Below, piece by piece: positions 18,084 to 27,042 of a stretch of DNA of 64,000 bases; position 1 is the stretch's first letter; every line of letters starts with the position of its first letter. Below the pieces are notes generated by a model. That model was not told the origin of the DNA and did no database searches. It saw only the letters and a list, made by a program, of their open reading frames with translations. The DNA is from WHSW01 sp963742205 (GTDB lineage Bacteria > Actinomycetota > Thermoleophilia > Solirubrobacterales > 70-9), in the NCBI GenBank assembly GCA_963742205.1, contig CAVUKZ010000006.1, forward strand, positions 310,001 to 374,000, read 5' to 3'. Both the position numbers and the translations under genes were made by a program.

Positions 18084-18878
18084 CGACCCAGGAAGAGCGC
18101 GGCGCCGCGTTCCGTGCCCTGCACGAGGGCGAGCCGTTCGTGATCCCCAATCCCTGGGACGCCGGTTCGGCGAAGGTGTTCGCCGGGATGGGCTTCAAGG
18201 CCCTGGCGACCACCAGCTCGGGGTTCGCCTTCACGCTCGGGCTGGACGACGGCGGGCCCACGCTCGACCAGGTGATCGAGCACGTGGCGGTGCTCGCGGC
18301 GGCGACGGACCTGCCGCTCTCGGTCGACCTGGAGAACGGCCACGGGCCCGAGCCAACCGACGCCGCGACGGCTATTGCGCGCGCGGCCGAGGCCGGCGCG
18401 GTCGGGGGCTCGATCGAGGATTTCGATCCCGAGCGGGGCCTCTACGAGCCCGGCCTGGCAGCCGAACGCGTCGCGGCGGCGGTCGAGGCCGCAAGCGCGG
18501 TGGGCTTCGAGTTCACGCTCACGGCCCGGGCCGAGAACCACATCCGCGGCAACCCGAACCTCGACGACACGATTTCCCGGTTGCAGGCCTACGAGGCCGC
18601 CGGCGCGGACGTGCTCTACGCCCCCGGCCTGCGCACGGCCGAGGAGATCCGCGCGATCAGCGAGGCGACCTCGCGGCCGCTCAACGTGCTCGCGCAGGCC
18701 CAAGCTCACGATGTCCGAGATCGCCGCCGCGGGCGGGCAGCGCGTCAGCCTCGGGGGCAGCCTGGCGTGGGTGGCCACCGCGGGGATGATCGAGGTCGCC
18801 GAGCGGATCCGCGACGACGGCGACTTCTCCGGGATCGCGGTGAAGCTGCCCGACGCGTTGGGCGAGTGGCTGGGCTGA
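18080..18878 (+). CDS. Isocitrate lyase/PEP mutase-family enzyme (frame broken)
   Basis: This TIM-barrel enzyme of about 265 residues belongs to the isocitrate lyase/phosphoenolpyruvate mutase superfamily, which makes or breaks C-C or P-C bonds next to a carboxylate. Seen are PNPWDAGSAKVF near 23, the metal-site run SVDLENGHG near 79, GSIEDFD near 110 and TARAENH near 150. After NVLAQ one extra base near 18700-18706 breaks the frame, and the end continues PKLTMSEIAAAGGQRVSLGG to GEWLG. The usual catalytic Cys loop is replaced by LENGHG, as in oxaloacetate-decarboxylase-like and carboxyvinyl members. It overlaps the dehydrogenase by four bases. Confidence 0.82.
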
Positions 18879-18888
18879 GCCCCGTGGC

Positions 18889-19380
18889 TCAGCCGGTCTC
18901 GAGCTCCAGCAGCAGCCGCTTGCGCTCCAGCCCGCCGGCGTAGCCCGTGAGCGATCCGCTCGCCCCGATCACGCGGTGGCACGGCACGACGATCGAGATC
19001 GGGTTGCGGCCGTTGGCCGCGCCGACCGCGCGGGCGCTGCCCGGGTGGCCGATGCGCGCCGCGAGCTCGCCGTAGGACTCGGTCTCGCCATACGGGATCT
19101 CGCGCAGCGCCTCCCAGACGCGAAGCTGGAACTCCGACCCCGCCGGCGCAAGCGCCAGGTCGAACTCGCGCCGGTCGCCGGCGAAGTACTCGCCCAGCTG
19201 CTCGCGCAGCTCGCCGAACGGGGCGGCGTCGCGCTCCCAGGAGCCCGGGACGGTGACCGGCCGGCGCCCGGCCTGCATGTAGAGGCCGCTGAGCGCCTCC
19301 CCGTCACCGACGGCGAGCAGCTCGCCGATGGGCGAGTCGAAGGTCTCGTAGAGCGTCGTCTGAGTGGTCGTCGTGGTCAT
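18889..19380 (-). CDS. ogt: Methylated-DNA-protein cysteine methyltransferase
   Basis: This 163-residue suicide enzyme moves alkyl groups from O6-alkylguanine in DNA to its own Cys. The active-site PCHRVIG lies near residues 124-130, after the recognition helix residues ESYGELAARIG and the arginine-finger region GNPISIV-like NGRNPISIV. The ATG at 19380 is preceded by GGGAGA at good distance and is preferred over the longer frame, whose extra residues are arginine-rich shadow. It has no Ada regulatory domain. It ends 11 bases from the convergent lyase gene. Confidence 0.92.
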   Translation of the reverse strand: MTTTTTQTTLYETFDSPIGELLAVGDGEALSGLYMQAGRRPVTVPGSWERDAAPFGELREQLGEYFAGDRREFDLALAPAGSEFQLRVWEALREIPYGETESYGELAARIGHPGSARAVGAANGRNPISIVVPCHRVIGASGSLTGYAGGLERKRLLLELETG

Positions 19381-19496
19381 CTCGGATCTCCCTTCGGTGG
19401 TTCGCCCTGTAAACGACGCGGGCCTCGTCGACGTGAGCCGACCGCGCCTCGCGGCGGCGATAACGTGCTTCCCGGACGCCAACCCACGGAGGAGAC

Positions 19497-19790
19497 ATGG
19501 CCACGTACTTGGTGCTCGTGAACTGGACGGATCAGGGCGCGGAGGGGTTCGACCACACGACGGACCGCGTCGACCACGAGGAGGAGATCCGCAAGCGCGC
19601 CGGGGTCGAGCTGAAGGAGATCTACTGGACGCAGGGCCCATACGACCTCGCCGCGATCATCGAGGCCGAGGACGACGAGAGCGTCGCCGCGGCCATGCTC
19701 GGCGTCCAGGCGAACGGCAACTCGCGCACGACGACCCTGCGCGCGTTCAACCGCGACGAGTACCAGTCGATCCTGGCCAAGCTCAAGTAG
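19497..19790 (+). CDS. GYD-domain protein
   Basis: This 97-residue protein matches the small GYD-domain family, named for the motif that here reads TQGPYDLAAII near residues 46-56. The start (TYLVLVNWTDQG) and end (RAFNRDEYQSIL) also match in layout. Such proteins form ferredoxin-like dimers, and their function is not established. GGAGGAG lies just upstream of the ATG at 19497, a strong ribosome site. The amine oxidase gene starts six bases after the stop, so the two are likely co-transcribed. Confidence 0.85.
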   Translation: MATYLVLVNWTDQGAEGFDHTTDRVDHEEEIRKRAGVELKEIYWTQGPYDLAAIIEAEDDESVAAAMLGVQANGNSRTTTLRAFNRDEYQSILAKLK

Positions 19791-19796
19791 CACCCG

Positions 19797-21317
19797 ATGG
19801 CGACCGAGCACGACAACGCAGCTGGGATCTCCCGCAGGCGGCTACTGGGAACCGGCGCCGCCGGCGCGGCCGGGACGCTGCTCGGGAACGTTCCCGGAGC
19901 CGAGGCGGCCAAGCCTCACGGTCACGCGCGTCACAAGAAGACCCGTACGGCGGACGTCGCGATCGTGGGTGCGGGCTTCGCCGGGCTCACGGCCGCCCGT
20001 GAGATCGAGCGCCAGGGCCACTCGGCGATCGTGCTCGAGGCGCGCGACCGGGTCGGCGGCCGCGCGGTCAACTACAAGCTGGAGGACGGGGTCATCACCG
20101 AGCGCGGGGCGACGTTCGCCGGGCCGACCCAGGACCGGGTCATCGCGCTCGCGCAGAAGATGAAGGTCGGCCTCTTCAACACCTACGACACCGGCGACAA
20201 CCTCTACATCGCCAACGGCCAGCGGCTGCGATTCAGCGACACGGGCCCGACCGGCTCGGCGCCGCCGGACCCCGCCGTGCTCCCGGACCTCGCTCAGCTC
20301 GTGCTGCGCCTCGACTCGATGTCGCAACAGGTGCCCGTCGACGCGCCGTGGACCGCGCCGAAGGCGGCGGAATGGGACTCGATCACGCTGCAGCAGTTCA
20401 TCGACCAGAACACGGTCACGCCGGAGTTCAGGGCGATCGTCCCGGTCGCGACGCGGCCGATCTTCGGCGCCGAGCCCGACGAGCTCTCGCTCCTGTTCGT
20501 CCTCTTCTACGTCGCCGCCTCGGGCAACGAGCAGAACGTCGGCACCTTCGAGCGCAACTTCAACACCCGCGACGGCGCCCAGATGTTCCGCTTCGCGGGC
20601 GGCTCGCAGCGGATCTGCAAGAAGCTGGCGCGCAAGCTCGGGCGTTCGGTGGTCCTCGAGTCACCGGTGCGGCGGATCGTCCAGGGCCGCCGGGGGGTGA
20701 CGGTGTACGCGGACCGTCTCAACGTCAAGGCGAAGCGGGTGATCGTGGCCGTGCCGCCGATCCTCACCGGCAAGATCGACTACGAGCCGGGGCTGCCCGA
20801 CGAGCGGGTCGAGCTCATCGACCACTACCCGCAGGGAACTTTGACCAAGGCGACGTGCGTGTACGACCGCCCGTTCTGGCGCGACGACGGGCTCACCGGC
20901 CAGGTTCTCTACACCGACGGGCCGATCGCCGCGACCTTCGACGACTCCCCCGAGGACGCCAGCCAGGGGATCGTCTTCGGCTTCATCGGAGGCGACGCCG
21001 CGCGCGGCTTCTCGAAGCTCTCCAAGAAGCAGCGGCGCCGGGCGGTGATCGACAACTACGTCAACTTCTTCGGGCCGCAGGCGGCGAATCCCAGCAAGTA
21101 CGTCGAGACGGCATGGAAGTCCGAGACCTGGACCCGCGGCTGCCCGGTCGGGATCCCGGGCCTGGGCCAGATCGCCGCCCGCGGCCAGTCGCTGGTCGAG
21201 CCGGTCGGCCGGATCCACTGGGCCGGCACCGAGACCTCCAGCTACTGGGCCGGATACATGGACGGCGCCGTGCGCTCCGGCGAACGCGCCGCGGCCGAGG
21301 TCCTCGACCGGCTCTAG
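19797..21317 (+). CDS. Tat-exported flavin monoamine oxidase
   Basis: This 506-residue flavoprotein oxidises amines outside the membrane or in the cell wall. A Tat signal is present (SRRRLLG near residues 12-18, then a hydrophobic alanine/glycine stretch ending AEAA). The FAD Rossmann motif VAIVGAGFAGLTAAREIE follows near 59. The family C-terminal FAD motif WAGTETSSYWAGYMDGAVRSG is near 478. The length fits the amine-oxidase family (PF01593). The specific amine is not predictable. It follows the GYD gene closely and is followed by a 166-base gap with direct repeats. Confidence 0.88.
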   Translation: MATEHDNAAGISRRRLLGTGAAGAAGTLLGNVPGAEAAKPHGHARHKKTRTADVAIVGAGFAGLTAAREIERQGHSAIVLEARDRVGGRAVNYKLEDGVITERGATFAGPTQDRVIALAQKMKVGLFNTYDTGDNLYIANGQRLRFSDTGPTGSAPPDPAVLPDLAQLVLRLDSMSQQVPVDAPWTAPKAAEWDSITLQQFIDQNTVTPEFRAIVPVATRPIFGAEPDELSLLFVLFYVAASGNEQNVGTFERNFNTRDGAQMFRFAGGSQRICKKLARKLGRSVVLESPVRRIVQGRRGVTVYADRLNVKAKRVIVAVPPILTGKIDYEPGLPDERVELIDHYPQGTLTKATCVYDRPFWRDDGLTGQVLYTDGPIAATFDDSPEDASQGIVFGFIGGDAARGFSKLSKKQRRRAVIDNYVNFFGPQAANPSKYVETAWKSETWTRGCPVGIPGLGQIAARGQSLVEPVGRIHWAGTETSSYWAGYMDGAVRSGERAAAEVLDRL

Positions 21318-21361
21318 CCGGGACCCGGGCCTCGAACGGCCCCATTTCAAGCGCCTCAGCG

Positions 21362-21394
21362 AGTAAGGGGTCGGCCGCGAAAAGTAAGGGGTCG
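21362..21394. repeat. Direct repeat AGTAAGGGGTCG
   Basis: The 12-base string AGTAAGGGGTCG occurs at 21362-21373 and again at 21383-21394. The spacing is 21 bases, two helical turns. A weaker third copy (GTAAGTGTGCC) begins at 21401. The repeats sit in the gap upstream of the small gene at 21484 and downstream of the amine oxidase. Phased repeats of this kind can be activator or repressor sites; no binding protein can be named. Confidence 0.5.
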
Positions 21395-21483
21395 AGCGCC
21401 GTAAGTGTGCCCGAATACCCGATGTACAAGCGGATTCTCAGCCGTAGGTTGCTGATCAGTCAACGCGGCGAGAAGGGAACACC

Positions 21484-21852
21484 ATGACCGGACTGATCAC
21501 CAACATGTCGGCCCAGCGGAGCAGCGAGCTTCGCAAGTACGCGGCCGAACGGCGCCGAGCCCGCAAGGCTCAGCGCGGGCGTCCTGGGCGCATGTCCGCC
21601 CAGGACGTCTCGGCGCGTGTTTCGATCCGCGAGCTCGATCCCTCCGGCGCCGACCCCGTGGAGCTCCAACGCCTCGCCGGCCTCGACTCGAGCCTGGCCC
21701 TCACCGGCGACTCGCTGGGCGCCGAGCTCGACGGTCACCTGATCGCCGCCGTCGCCATCGACGGCACCGCTTCCCTCGCCGACCCCTTCGCCTCCACCGC
21801 CGACGTCCGCGCGCTCCTCGAGCTGCGCGCCTCCCAGCTCCGCGCGGCCTGA
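21484..21852 (+). CDS. Hypothetical protein
   Basis: This 122-residue protein is not recognised. The first 40 residues are basic (KYAAERRRARKAQRGRPGR), suggesting nucleic-acid or membrane-surface contact. The rest is a small alpha/beta stretch with HLIAAVAIDGTASLADPFAS followed by a helix ending LELRASQLRAA. That half resembles the active-domain edge of small GNAT-like proteins, but no catalytic site is visible. GAAGGG upstream of the ATG at 21484 gives a good ribosome site, which supports a real gene. There is no signal peptide or membrane helix. Confidence 0.6.
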   Translation: MTGLITNMSAQRSSELRKYAAERRRARKAQRGRPGRMSAQDVSARVSIRELDPSGADPVELQRLAGLDSSLALTGDSLGAELDGHLIAAVAIDGTASLADPFASTADVRALLELRASQLRAA

Positions 21853-21986
21853 CGCGCCGAGCGTCCCGGACCCGCCTCTCATCCACCAGGGTTCGCGACG
21901 CTTCGGCCTTCCTCGCCGCGCCTGACCGACCACCTTCTTACCGATCCTTGCGATTGCGTTTAGGCGCGCGCGCTTCGCTTCAGGTC

Positions 21987-22193
21987 ATGGCCGAACCGGG
22001 CGACACCCCGCAGCCCCCGAAGACCAACCGTCCGGTCGTCAAGCGGCGGTGGGCGATCGTCAGCAAGGCGGGCGGCGGCGCCGCGGTACTGGCGATCGCC
22101 GGCACCCTCGCGCTCAGCGACCCCAACGACCAGACGGACCACGGCGCCGACCAGGCGGGCGGCTCCGGCTCGCAGATCTCCTCCGAGGGCTGA
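21987..22193 (+). CDS. Small single-pass membrane protein
   Basis: This 68-residue product has a basic cytosolic start (PVVKRRWAIVSK), one hydrophobic helix of about 17 residues (GGGAAVLAIAGTLALS) and a polar acidic/glycine-rich tail, the layout of a small membrane-anchored protein. The ATG at 21987 is preferred to a TTG at 21948 because the extra residues are unlikely coding and CAGG lies upstream. It is convergent with phoD, with only four bases between stops. No family is recognised. Confidence 0.5.
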   Translation: MAEPGDTPQPPKTNRPVVKRRWAIVSKAGGGAAVLAIAGTLALSDPNDQTDHGADQAGGSGSQISSEG

Positions 22194-22197
22194 GCGG

Positions 22198-23796
22198 CTA
22201 GGCCTCGAGCGTCCGCGCCCCGGACGGGACGTTGAAGCTCGCCAACGGCGTGGCCGCGGCGCCGCGCGTGAGCGCGTCGACGGCGAAGAACTCGCAGCCG
22301 AGGTTGCTCTTGGTGATCGTGACCACGCCGAACCCGCGGCGGTCGAAGTCGGCGAACTTGACGTGCGGGTCGTTCGCGATGCGGAGGTCCTCGCAGGCGT
22401 CGACGATGGGACCCCGAGGTACTCCGGGAACCCGAGCGAGGTCGCCGATCCGCCGACGAGCTCGACGCCCACCGGGGTGCCGTCGACGTTCCCGGTCGTG
22501 GTCATGTCGCCGGCGAGGAAGGTGTGGATGTCGCCGGTGATCGCGGTCAGGTTCGTGACCCCCTTGGCGAGGAAGTGCTCGAGGATCTCGCGGCGCTCCG
22601 CCGAGTACCCGTCCCACTGGTCCTGGCTCACGTGCTGGTACTTCGGGCAGGTCGAGGCTCATCACCATCGTCTCCGAACCCCAGAGCTTCCACTTGGCGT
22701 CCGACTTGACGACGGCCTTCTTGAACCAGGCCTTCTGCTCGGCGCCGAGGAAGGTCCGTCCCGGGTCCTCGGAGGTCCCGCACGGCTCGAGCAGGACGTC
22801 ATCGCAGGGCTGCGGGTCGCGGTACTGGCGCTGATCGGTGAGGAAGAGCTCCACCAGGCCCCCGAGTCGCATCGAGCCGTAGATCTGGTTCTTGGCGCCC
22901 TTCATCTGGATCCGCGGCATCGCCTCGAAGAAGGCCTTGTAGCCGTCCTTGCGACGCTGGCCAAACGGCACCCGGCGGGGGTACTCGTTGTTGTTCTCGA
23001 GATTCGGGTCCTTCGCCGCCGAGTCCGGCTGGTCGCCGGCGTAGTTGTCCTCGACCTCGTGGTCGTCCCAGACCGAGATGAACGCGTGGGACGCGTGCAT
23101 CGCCTGCAGGTCCTTGTCCGCCTGGTACATGCGGTACTTGCTCCGGTACTCGTCGAGCGTCTGCACGTCGCCGTCGGCGTTTGGGCCGAGCGTGTCGAGG
23201 CGGTCCGACGGCCCGGGGTAGTAGCGGTGCTCGTAGATGTAGTCGCCGAGGCAGAGGACGAGGTCGACGTCGGCCTTCGCCAGCGCCGCCTGGGCGTTGA
23301 AGTAGCCCGCCTCGTAGTCCTGGCAGGAGTAGAAGCCGAGCCGGATCTTCTCCTTCGAGTCCGGCGGCGGCAGCGTGCGGAAGCGCCCGACGCGCGAGTT
23401 CTTGTGCTTCGTGGCGAAGCGATAGAAGTACTCGTGGCCCGGATTCAGGCCGCCGATGTGCTGGTGAACGGTGAAGTCGCGGTTGCCCTCGGCCACGACC
23501 TCCTTGCTCTTGACGACGTTGCGGAAGTTCTTGTCCTTGGCGACCTCCAGCGTCAGCTTCGAGCTGCGCGAGAGCTCGGAGACCCGGGTCCAGAGGGTGA
23601 CCCCCTTCGGCGATGGGAAGCCGGCGGCGACGCCATGGGCGAACTTCCCCTGCGTGGCGGTGGGCACGCGCAGGTTGCGCGCGATCGCCGCGTAGTTGAG
23701 CGGCCCGGCCAGCGCGATCCCCGCGCCCGCCCCGCCGATCAGGAACTCTCGCCTACGCAATGCGGCCCGCGACCGCGTCCCGCTCTCGCCCTCCAT
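22198..23796 (-). CDS. phoD: PhoD-type alkaline phosphatase/phosphodiesterase (frame broken twice)
   Basis: This Tat-exported metalloenzyme releases phosphate from mono- and diesters outside the cell. The ATG at 23796 has AGAGG upstream. A Tat signal (RRREFLIGGAGAGIAL) is followed by the PhoD N-terminal domain (FAHGVAAGFPSPKGVTLWTRV) and metallophosphatase motifs GFYSCQDYEAGYFNAQ, CLGDYIYEH and WDDHEVEDNYAGD. After MSLDLP the frame shifts at about 22645 to KYQHVSQDQWDG, includes AITGDIHTFLAGDM, and returns at about 22410 to IVDACEDLRIAND. The two breaks cancel. The corrected length is about 532 residues. Confidence 0.88.
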   Translation of the reverse strand: MEGESGTRSRAALRRREFLIGGAGAGIALAGPLNYAAIARNLRVPTATQGKFAHGVAAGFPSPKGVTLWTRVSELSRSSKLTLEVAKDKNFRNVVKSKEVVAEGNRDFTVHQHIGGLNPGHEYFYRFATKHKNSRVGRFRTLPPPDSKEKIRLGFYSCQDYEAGYFNAQAALAKADVDLVLCLGDYIYEHRYYPGPSDRLDTLGPNADGDVQTLDEYRSKYRMYQADKDLQAMHASHAFISVWDDHEVEDNYAGDQPDSAAKDPNLENNNEYPRRVPFGQRRKDGYKAFFEAMPRIQMKGAKNQIYGSMRLGGLVELFLTDQRQYRDPQPCDDVLLEPCGTSEDPGRTFLGAEQKAWFKKAVVKSDAKWKLWGSETMVMSLDLPEVPAREPGPVGRVLGGAPRDPRALPRQGGHEPDRDHRRHPHLPRRRHDHDRERRRHPGGRRARRRIGDLARVPGVPRGPIVDACEDLRIANDPHVKFADFDRRGFGVVTITKSNLGCEFFAVDALTRGAAATPLASFNVPSGARTLEA

Positions 23797-23937
23797 CCAC
23801 ACACCTCTCGCTCGGGGGAGGTCGGGCCTCCCTGCTCGTGCCGGGTCCAACCCTATCCCTGGGTCGCCGGGTCGCCAAACGAAACACCGCCGGCCGCCGT
23901 TTGATGTGGTCCCGCCCGGCGTGAGAGACTCGTCGGC

Positions 23938-25386
23938 GTGCGGCAACTGACCAGCGTCGACGCCCAGTTCCTCGCGCTCGAGAACGCGCGTCAGAGCGGT
24001 CACATCGGGGGCCTGGCGGTCCTGGATCCGTCGACCGCGCCCGAGGGCAAGCTCGAGCTGGGCGACCTCTACGGGATGCTGGCCGAGCGCCTGCCTCTGC
24101 TGCCGCCGATGCGATGGCGCCTGGCCGAGGTGCCGTTCGGCCTCGACTACCCGTACTGGGTCGACGACCCGGACTTCGACCTCGACTTCCACGTGCGCGA
24201 GCTGGCCCTGCCGGCGCCGGGCACCGACGAGAAGCTCGCCGAGCAGGTGGCGCGGATCTTCTCGCGGCCGCTGGACCGCGCGCGGCCGCTCTGGGAGCTC
24301 TATCTGATCCACGGGCTCGAGCAGGGCCGGGTCGCGATGCTGACCAAGATCCACCACGCGGCGATCGACGGCCTCTCCGGCGCCGAGATCATGGGCGTCC
24401 TCTTCGACATGGAGCCGACGGGGCGCGAGCTGCCAGACGTGCGCGCGGCTGGGCGCAACGGCGGGCCGAGCGAGTTGGAGATGCTCGCCCGGGGAGTCAT
24501 GGGGCTGCCTCGTTACCCGATGCGGATGCTTCGCGCCCTGCCCGGCGCGCTGCCGAACATCGACGAGACGGCCTTCGGCGCTCTCCCCGGAGCCGACACG
24601 GTGGCCCGCGCGTCCCAGCGGGTGCGCCGCGTGTTCGGTGGCCAGCGCGAGGGCGGCGAACTCGAGCGGGCCAACCTGCGCTCGCCCCAGACGTCGTTCA
24701 ACGGCCGGGTCTCGCCGCACCGACGGTTCGTGTTCGGACAGCTCTCGCTCGACGAGGTCAAGGAGGTCAAGAACCACTACGGCTGCACGGTCAACGACGT
24801 CGTGGTGGCGATCTGCACCGGCGCCGTCCGCCGCTGGCTGGTTCGGCATGGAGAGCTCCCCGCCGAGCCGCTCGTCGCCCAGATCCCGGTCTCGGTTCGC
24901 AGCGAGCGACAGCAGGGCACCTACGGCAACCGGATCATGCTGATGAGCGCGCCGATCTTCACCAACGTGCCCGACCCGGCCGAGCGCCTGCAGCTCACGC
25001 ACGAGGCGCTCGCCTCGATGAAGCAGCGCCACCGCGCGATGCCCGCCGACCTGCTTCGCGACGCCAACCACTTCATCCCCCCGGCCGTCTTCGCCCGCGC
25101 CGCGCGCGCGACGTTCTCGATCGCCTCGTCGGGGCGCCCGAACTGGAACCTCGTGATCTCAAACGTGCCGGGGCCGCAGTTCCCGCTCTACTGCGCGGGC
25201 GCCGAGCTGGTCGCGAACTATCCGGTCTCCGTGATCACCGACGGGATGGGCCTCAACATCACGGTGATGAGCTACTGCGGCCACATGGACTTCGGGATCG
25301 TCACCGACCGCGATCAGATCCCCGACGCCTGGCGGCTGATCGACTGGCTGGGCGAAGCGCTCAGCGAGCTGCGCGAGGGAATCTAG
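23938..25386 (+). CDS. Wax ester synthase/diacylglycerol O-acyltransferase
   Basis: This 482-residue WS/DGAT enzyme esterifies acyl-CoA with diacylglycerol or fatty alcohols to make storage lipid. The catalytic HHAAIDG motif is near residues 139-145. The second family motif NVPGPQFPLYCAGAEL is near 410, and PLWELYLIHGLEQGR precedes the active site. The GTG at 23938 gives the conserved start RQLTSVDAQFLALE. Length is normal for the family. It stands alone, divergent from phoD by 141 bases, and its 3' end overlaps the convergent cupin-TPR gene by 26 bases. Confidence 0.92.
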   Translation: MRQLTSVDAQFLALENARQSGHIGGLAVLDPSTAPEGKLELGDLYGMLAERLPLLPPMRWRLAEVPFGLDYPYWVDDPDFDLDFHVRELALPAPGTDEKLAEQVARIFSRPLDRARPLWELYLIHGLEQGRVAMLTKIHHAAIDGLSGAEIMGVLFDMEPTGRELPDVRAAGRNGGPSELEMLARGVMGLPRYPMRMLRALPGALPNIDETAFGALPGADTVARASQRVRRVFGGQREGGELERANLRSPQTSFNGRVSPHRRFVFGQLSLDEVKEVKNHYGCTVNDVVVAICTGAVRRWLVRHGELPAEPLVAQIPVSVRSERQQGTYGNRIMLMSAPIFTNVPDPAERLQLTHEALASMKQRHRAMPADLLRDANHFIPPAVFARAARATFSIASSGRPNWNLVISNVPGPQFPLYCAGAELVANYPVSVITDGMGLNITVMSYCGHMDFGIVTDRDQIPDAWRLIDWLGEALSELREGI

Positions 25387-26021
25387 GGTCGTCGCGGATC
25401 GAGTCGAGGTCGGCGTCGTCGGCCGCCCACTCGATCACGTCGGGATTCGCGCCGGCGGCCGCGCGCATGTGCTCGAGCGCCTCGTCGGCGTGCCCGCCAA
25501 GCGCCTGATAGCAGGCCAGCTGGTAGTGGAGCGTGGGGTGCTCGGGATAGTGCTCGAGCCCCTCCGATGCGATCCGGACCGCCTCGTCGTAGTCCCCACG
25601 GACGTACGCCGGCTCGGCCGCGTACCAGTACTCAAACGGCGACGGCGGCAGCGCGGCGCCGGGCGGGCCACCGATCACCATGACGGTCGACTCCGGCGCC
25701 GCGGCCTTCGCCTGCGCGGTGAGTTCCGACCGGGACCAAGATCATCGTCCCCGCCGGAGCGTCGACCCGCTCGCCGTCGATCTCGAACACGGCCTCGCCG
25801 GTGACCACGACGTAGAGCTCCTCCTCGCGGCCCGCCCCGTGGCTGGTTTCGTCGTGCGGCTCGATCAGCTCGTCGCCCGGCTCGGCCGCCGTGTAGGCGT
25901 TGACGCCGAACCCGGTGACGCCGAGCGTGCGCCGCACCGGCCGCCAGAGCGTGCCCGCGACGGCGACGCGATCGAGCTCGTCCAGGTGGGCGACGTGGAA
26001 GGTCCGGGTCACGGCGGGCAT
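25361..26021 (-). CDS. Cupin-TPR fusion protein (frame broken)
   Basis: The first half (from the ATG at 26021) is a small cupin: ELIEPHDETSHGAGREEELYVVVTGEAVFEIDGE with metal-site-like His and Glu residues near 55-70, shown here as ELIEPHDETSHG and EELYVVVTGEAVF. After ILVPV an extra G near 25727 breaks the frame. The second half continues ELTAQAKAAAPEST, then a tetratricopeptide-like helical region (YVRGDYDEAVRIASEGLEHY and LHYQLACYQALGG) and a conserved end DLDSIRDDPRF. The corrected length is about 219 residues. Cupin plus TPR in one short chain suggests a sensing or scaffolding role; the ligand is unknown. Confidence 0.75.
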
Positions 26022-26048
26022 TATCACCGGCCCTCGACGAGCTCGCGG

Positions 26049-26714
26049 TTACGAGCCGTCCGTGCCGATGCGCTCGATCAGGATCGGATCCACCTCGCCG
26101 ACGTTCTCGACGATTGCCGCGGCGAGCCGCAACGCATCGGCCGCGGGCGGATACCGGGTGTTGGGCACGGCGATAACCGTCATCTCGGCAGCGGCGGCGG
26201 CTCGGATGCCGTTGCTCGAATCCTCGATCGCTACGCACTGGGGCGCCTCGACGCCGAGTGCCGCAGCCGCCGCCAGGTAGACGTCAGGGGCGGGTTTTCC
26301 CCGCGCGACCTCCTCCGATGAGAGCACGGCGCCGAAGGCGTCTGACAATTCGGCCAGGGTCAGGAAGCGATCGAGGATCTCCCGGTTGGAGGACGATGCC
26401 AGGCCCACCGGCCACCGCTTCGCGATCGCGAGCACAGCCTCGCGGGCACCCGGAAGTAGCGGCAGAGTCTCCTCGTAGCTGGAGCCGATGCGGCGAACGA
26501 CCTCACGGTTGATCTCCGCCGGCTCCATGCGAACCCCCAGCTCGTCATGCAGGTACGCCGACCATTCGGGCGAGCTCATGCCCATCATCCGCGTCGGTGC
26601 CTCCTCGCGCCACCGGCCACCACTGCTCAGGACGAGTTGCTTCTTGGCCTCGTTCCAAAGGTGCTCGGAGTCGAGCAGAACCCCGTCGAGGTCGAAGATG
26701 ACGGCAGCGGGCAT
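26049..26714 (-). CDS. HAD-IA phosphatase, beta-phosphoglucomutase-like
   Basis: This 221-residue enzyme has all HAD motifs: nucleophile DLD in IFDLDGVLLDSE (residues 6-17), Ser in LASSSNREI near 109, Lys in ARGKPAPDVY near 138 and the acidic pair in AIEDSSNGIRAA near 166. The helical cap after motif I (C1 cap) places it with beta-phosphoglucomutase and sugar-phosphate phosphatases. The substrate is not set by sequence. The ATG at 26714 is preceded by a short divergent gap to the DUF2630 gene. Confidence 0.86.
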   Translation of the reverse strand: MPAAVIFDLDGVLLDSEHLWNEAKKQLVLSSGGRWREEAPTRMMGMSSPEWSAYLHDELGVRMEPAEINREVVRRIGSSYEETLPLLPGAREAVLAIAKRWPVGLASSSNREILDRFLTLAELSDAFGAVLSSEEVARGKPAPDVYLAAAAALGVEAPQCVAIEDSSNGIRAAAAAEMTVIAVPNTRYPPAADALRLAAAIVENVGEVDPILIERIGTDGS

Positions 26715-26759
26715 GGCGGAACGTTTCTATCAACGGGCCCGCCGCGATAGATTGATCCC

Positions 26760-27002
26760 GTGAGCGACGCCTCGATCAAGGATCAGATCGAATCGCTGGT
26801 CAGCGAGGAGCAGCGCCTGCTCGGCCAGAGTGGGGATCAGGGTCCCGATCCGGAACGCCACGAGCGGCTCGAGGAGATCAAGGTCGAGCTCGACCGGTGC
26901 TGGGACCTACTGCGTCAGCGCCAGGGCCGCGAGGAGTTCGGTCTCGATCCCGACTCGGTCCAGGCGCGAGACGCCGAGACCGTCGAGAAGTACCAGCAGT
27001 AG
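26760..27002 (+). CDS. DUF2630 family protein
   Basis: This 80-residue acidic protein matches the actinobacterial DUF2630 layout. A helical N-terminal half (IKDQIESLVSEEQRLL), a middle helix with LEEIKVELDRCWDLLRQR and a tail ending AETVEKYQQ are all typical. The pattern predicts a helical hairpin. Its function is unknown. The GTG at 26760 starts a short gene 65 bases before purU. Confidence 0.85.
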   Translation: MSDASIKDQIESLVSEEQRLLGQSGDQGPDPERHERLEEIKVELDRCWDLLRQRQGREEFGLDPDSVQARDAETVEKYQQ

Positions 27003-27042
27003 CTCGCGCGCCCCGTCCGCCCTCGGCTACGCAGGGCCACTG

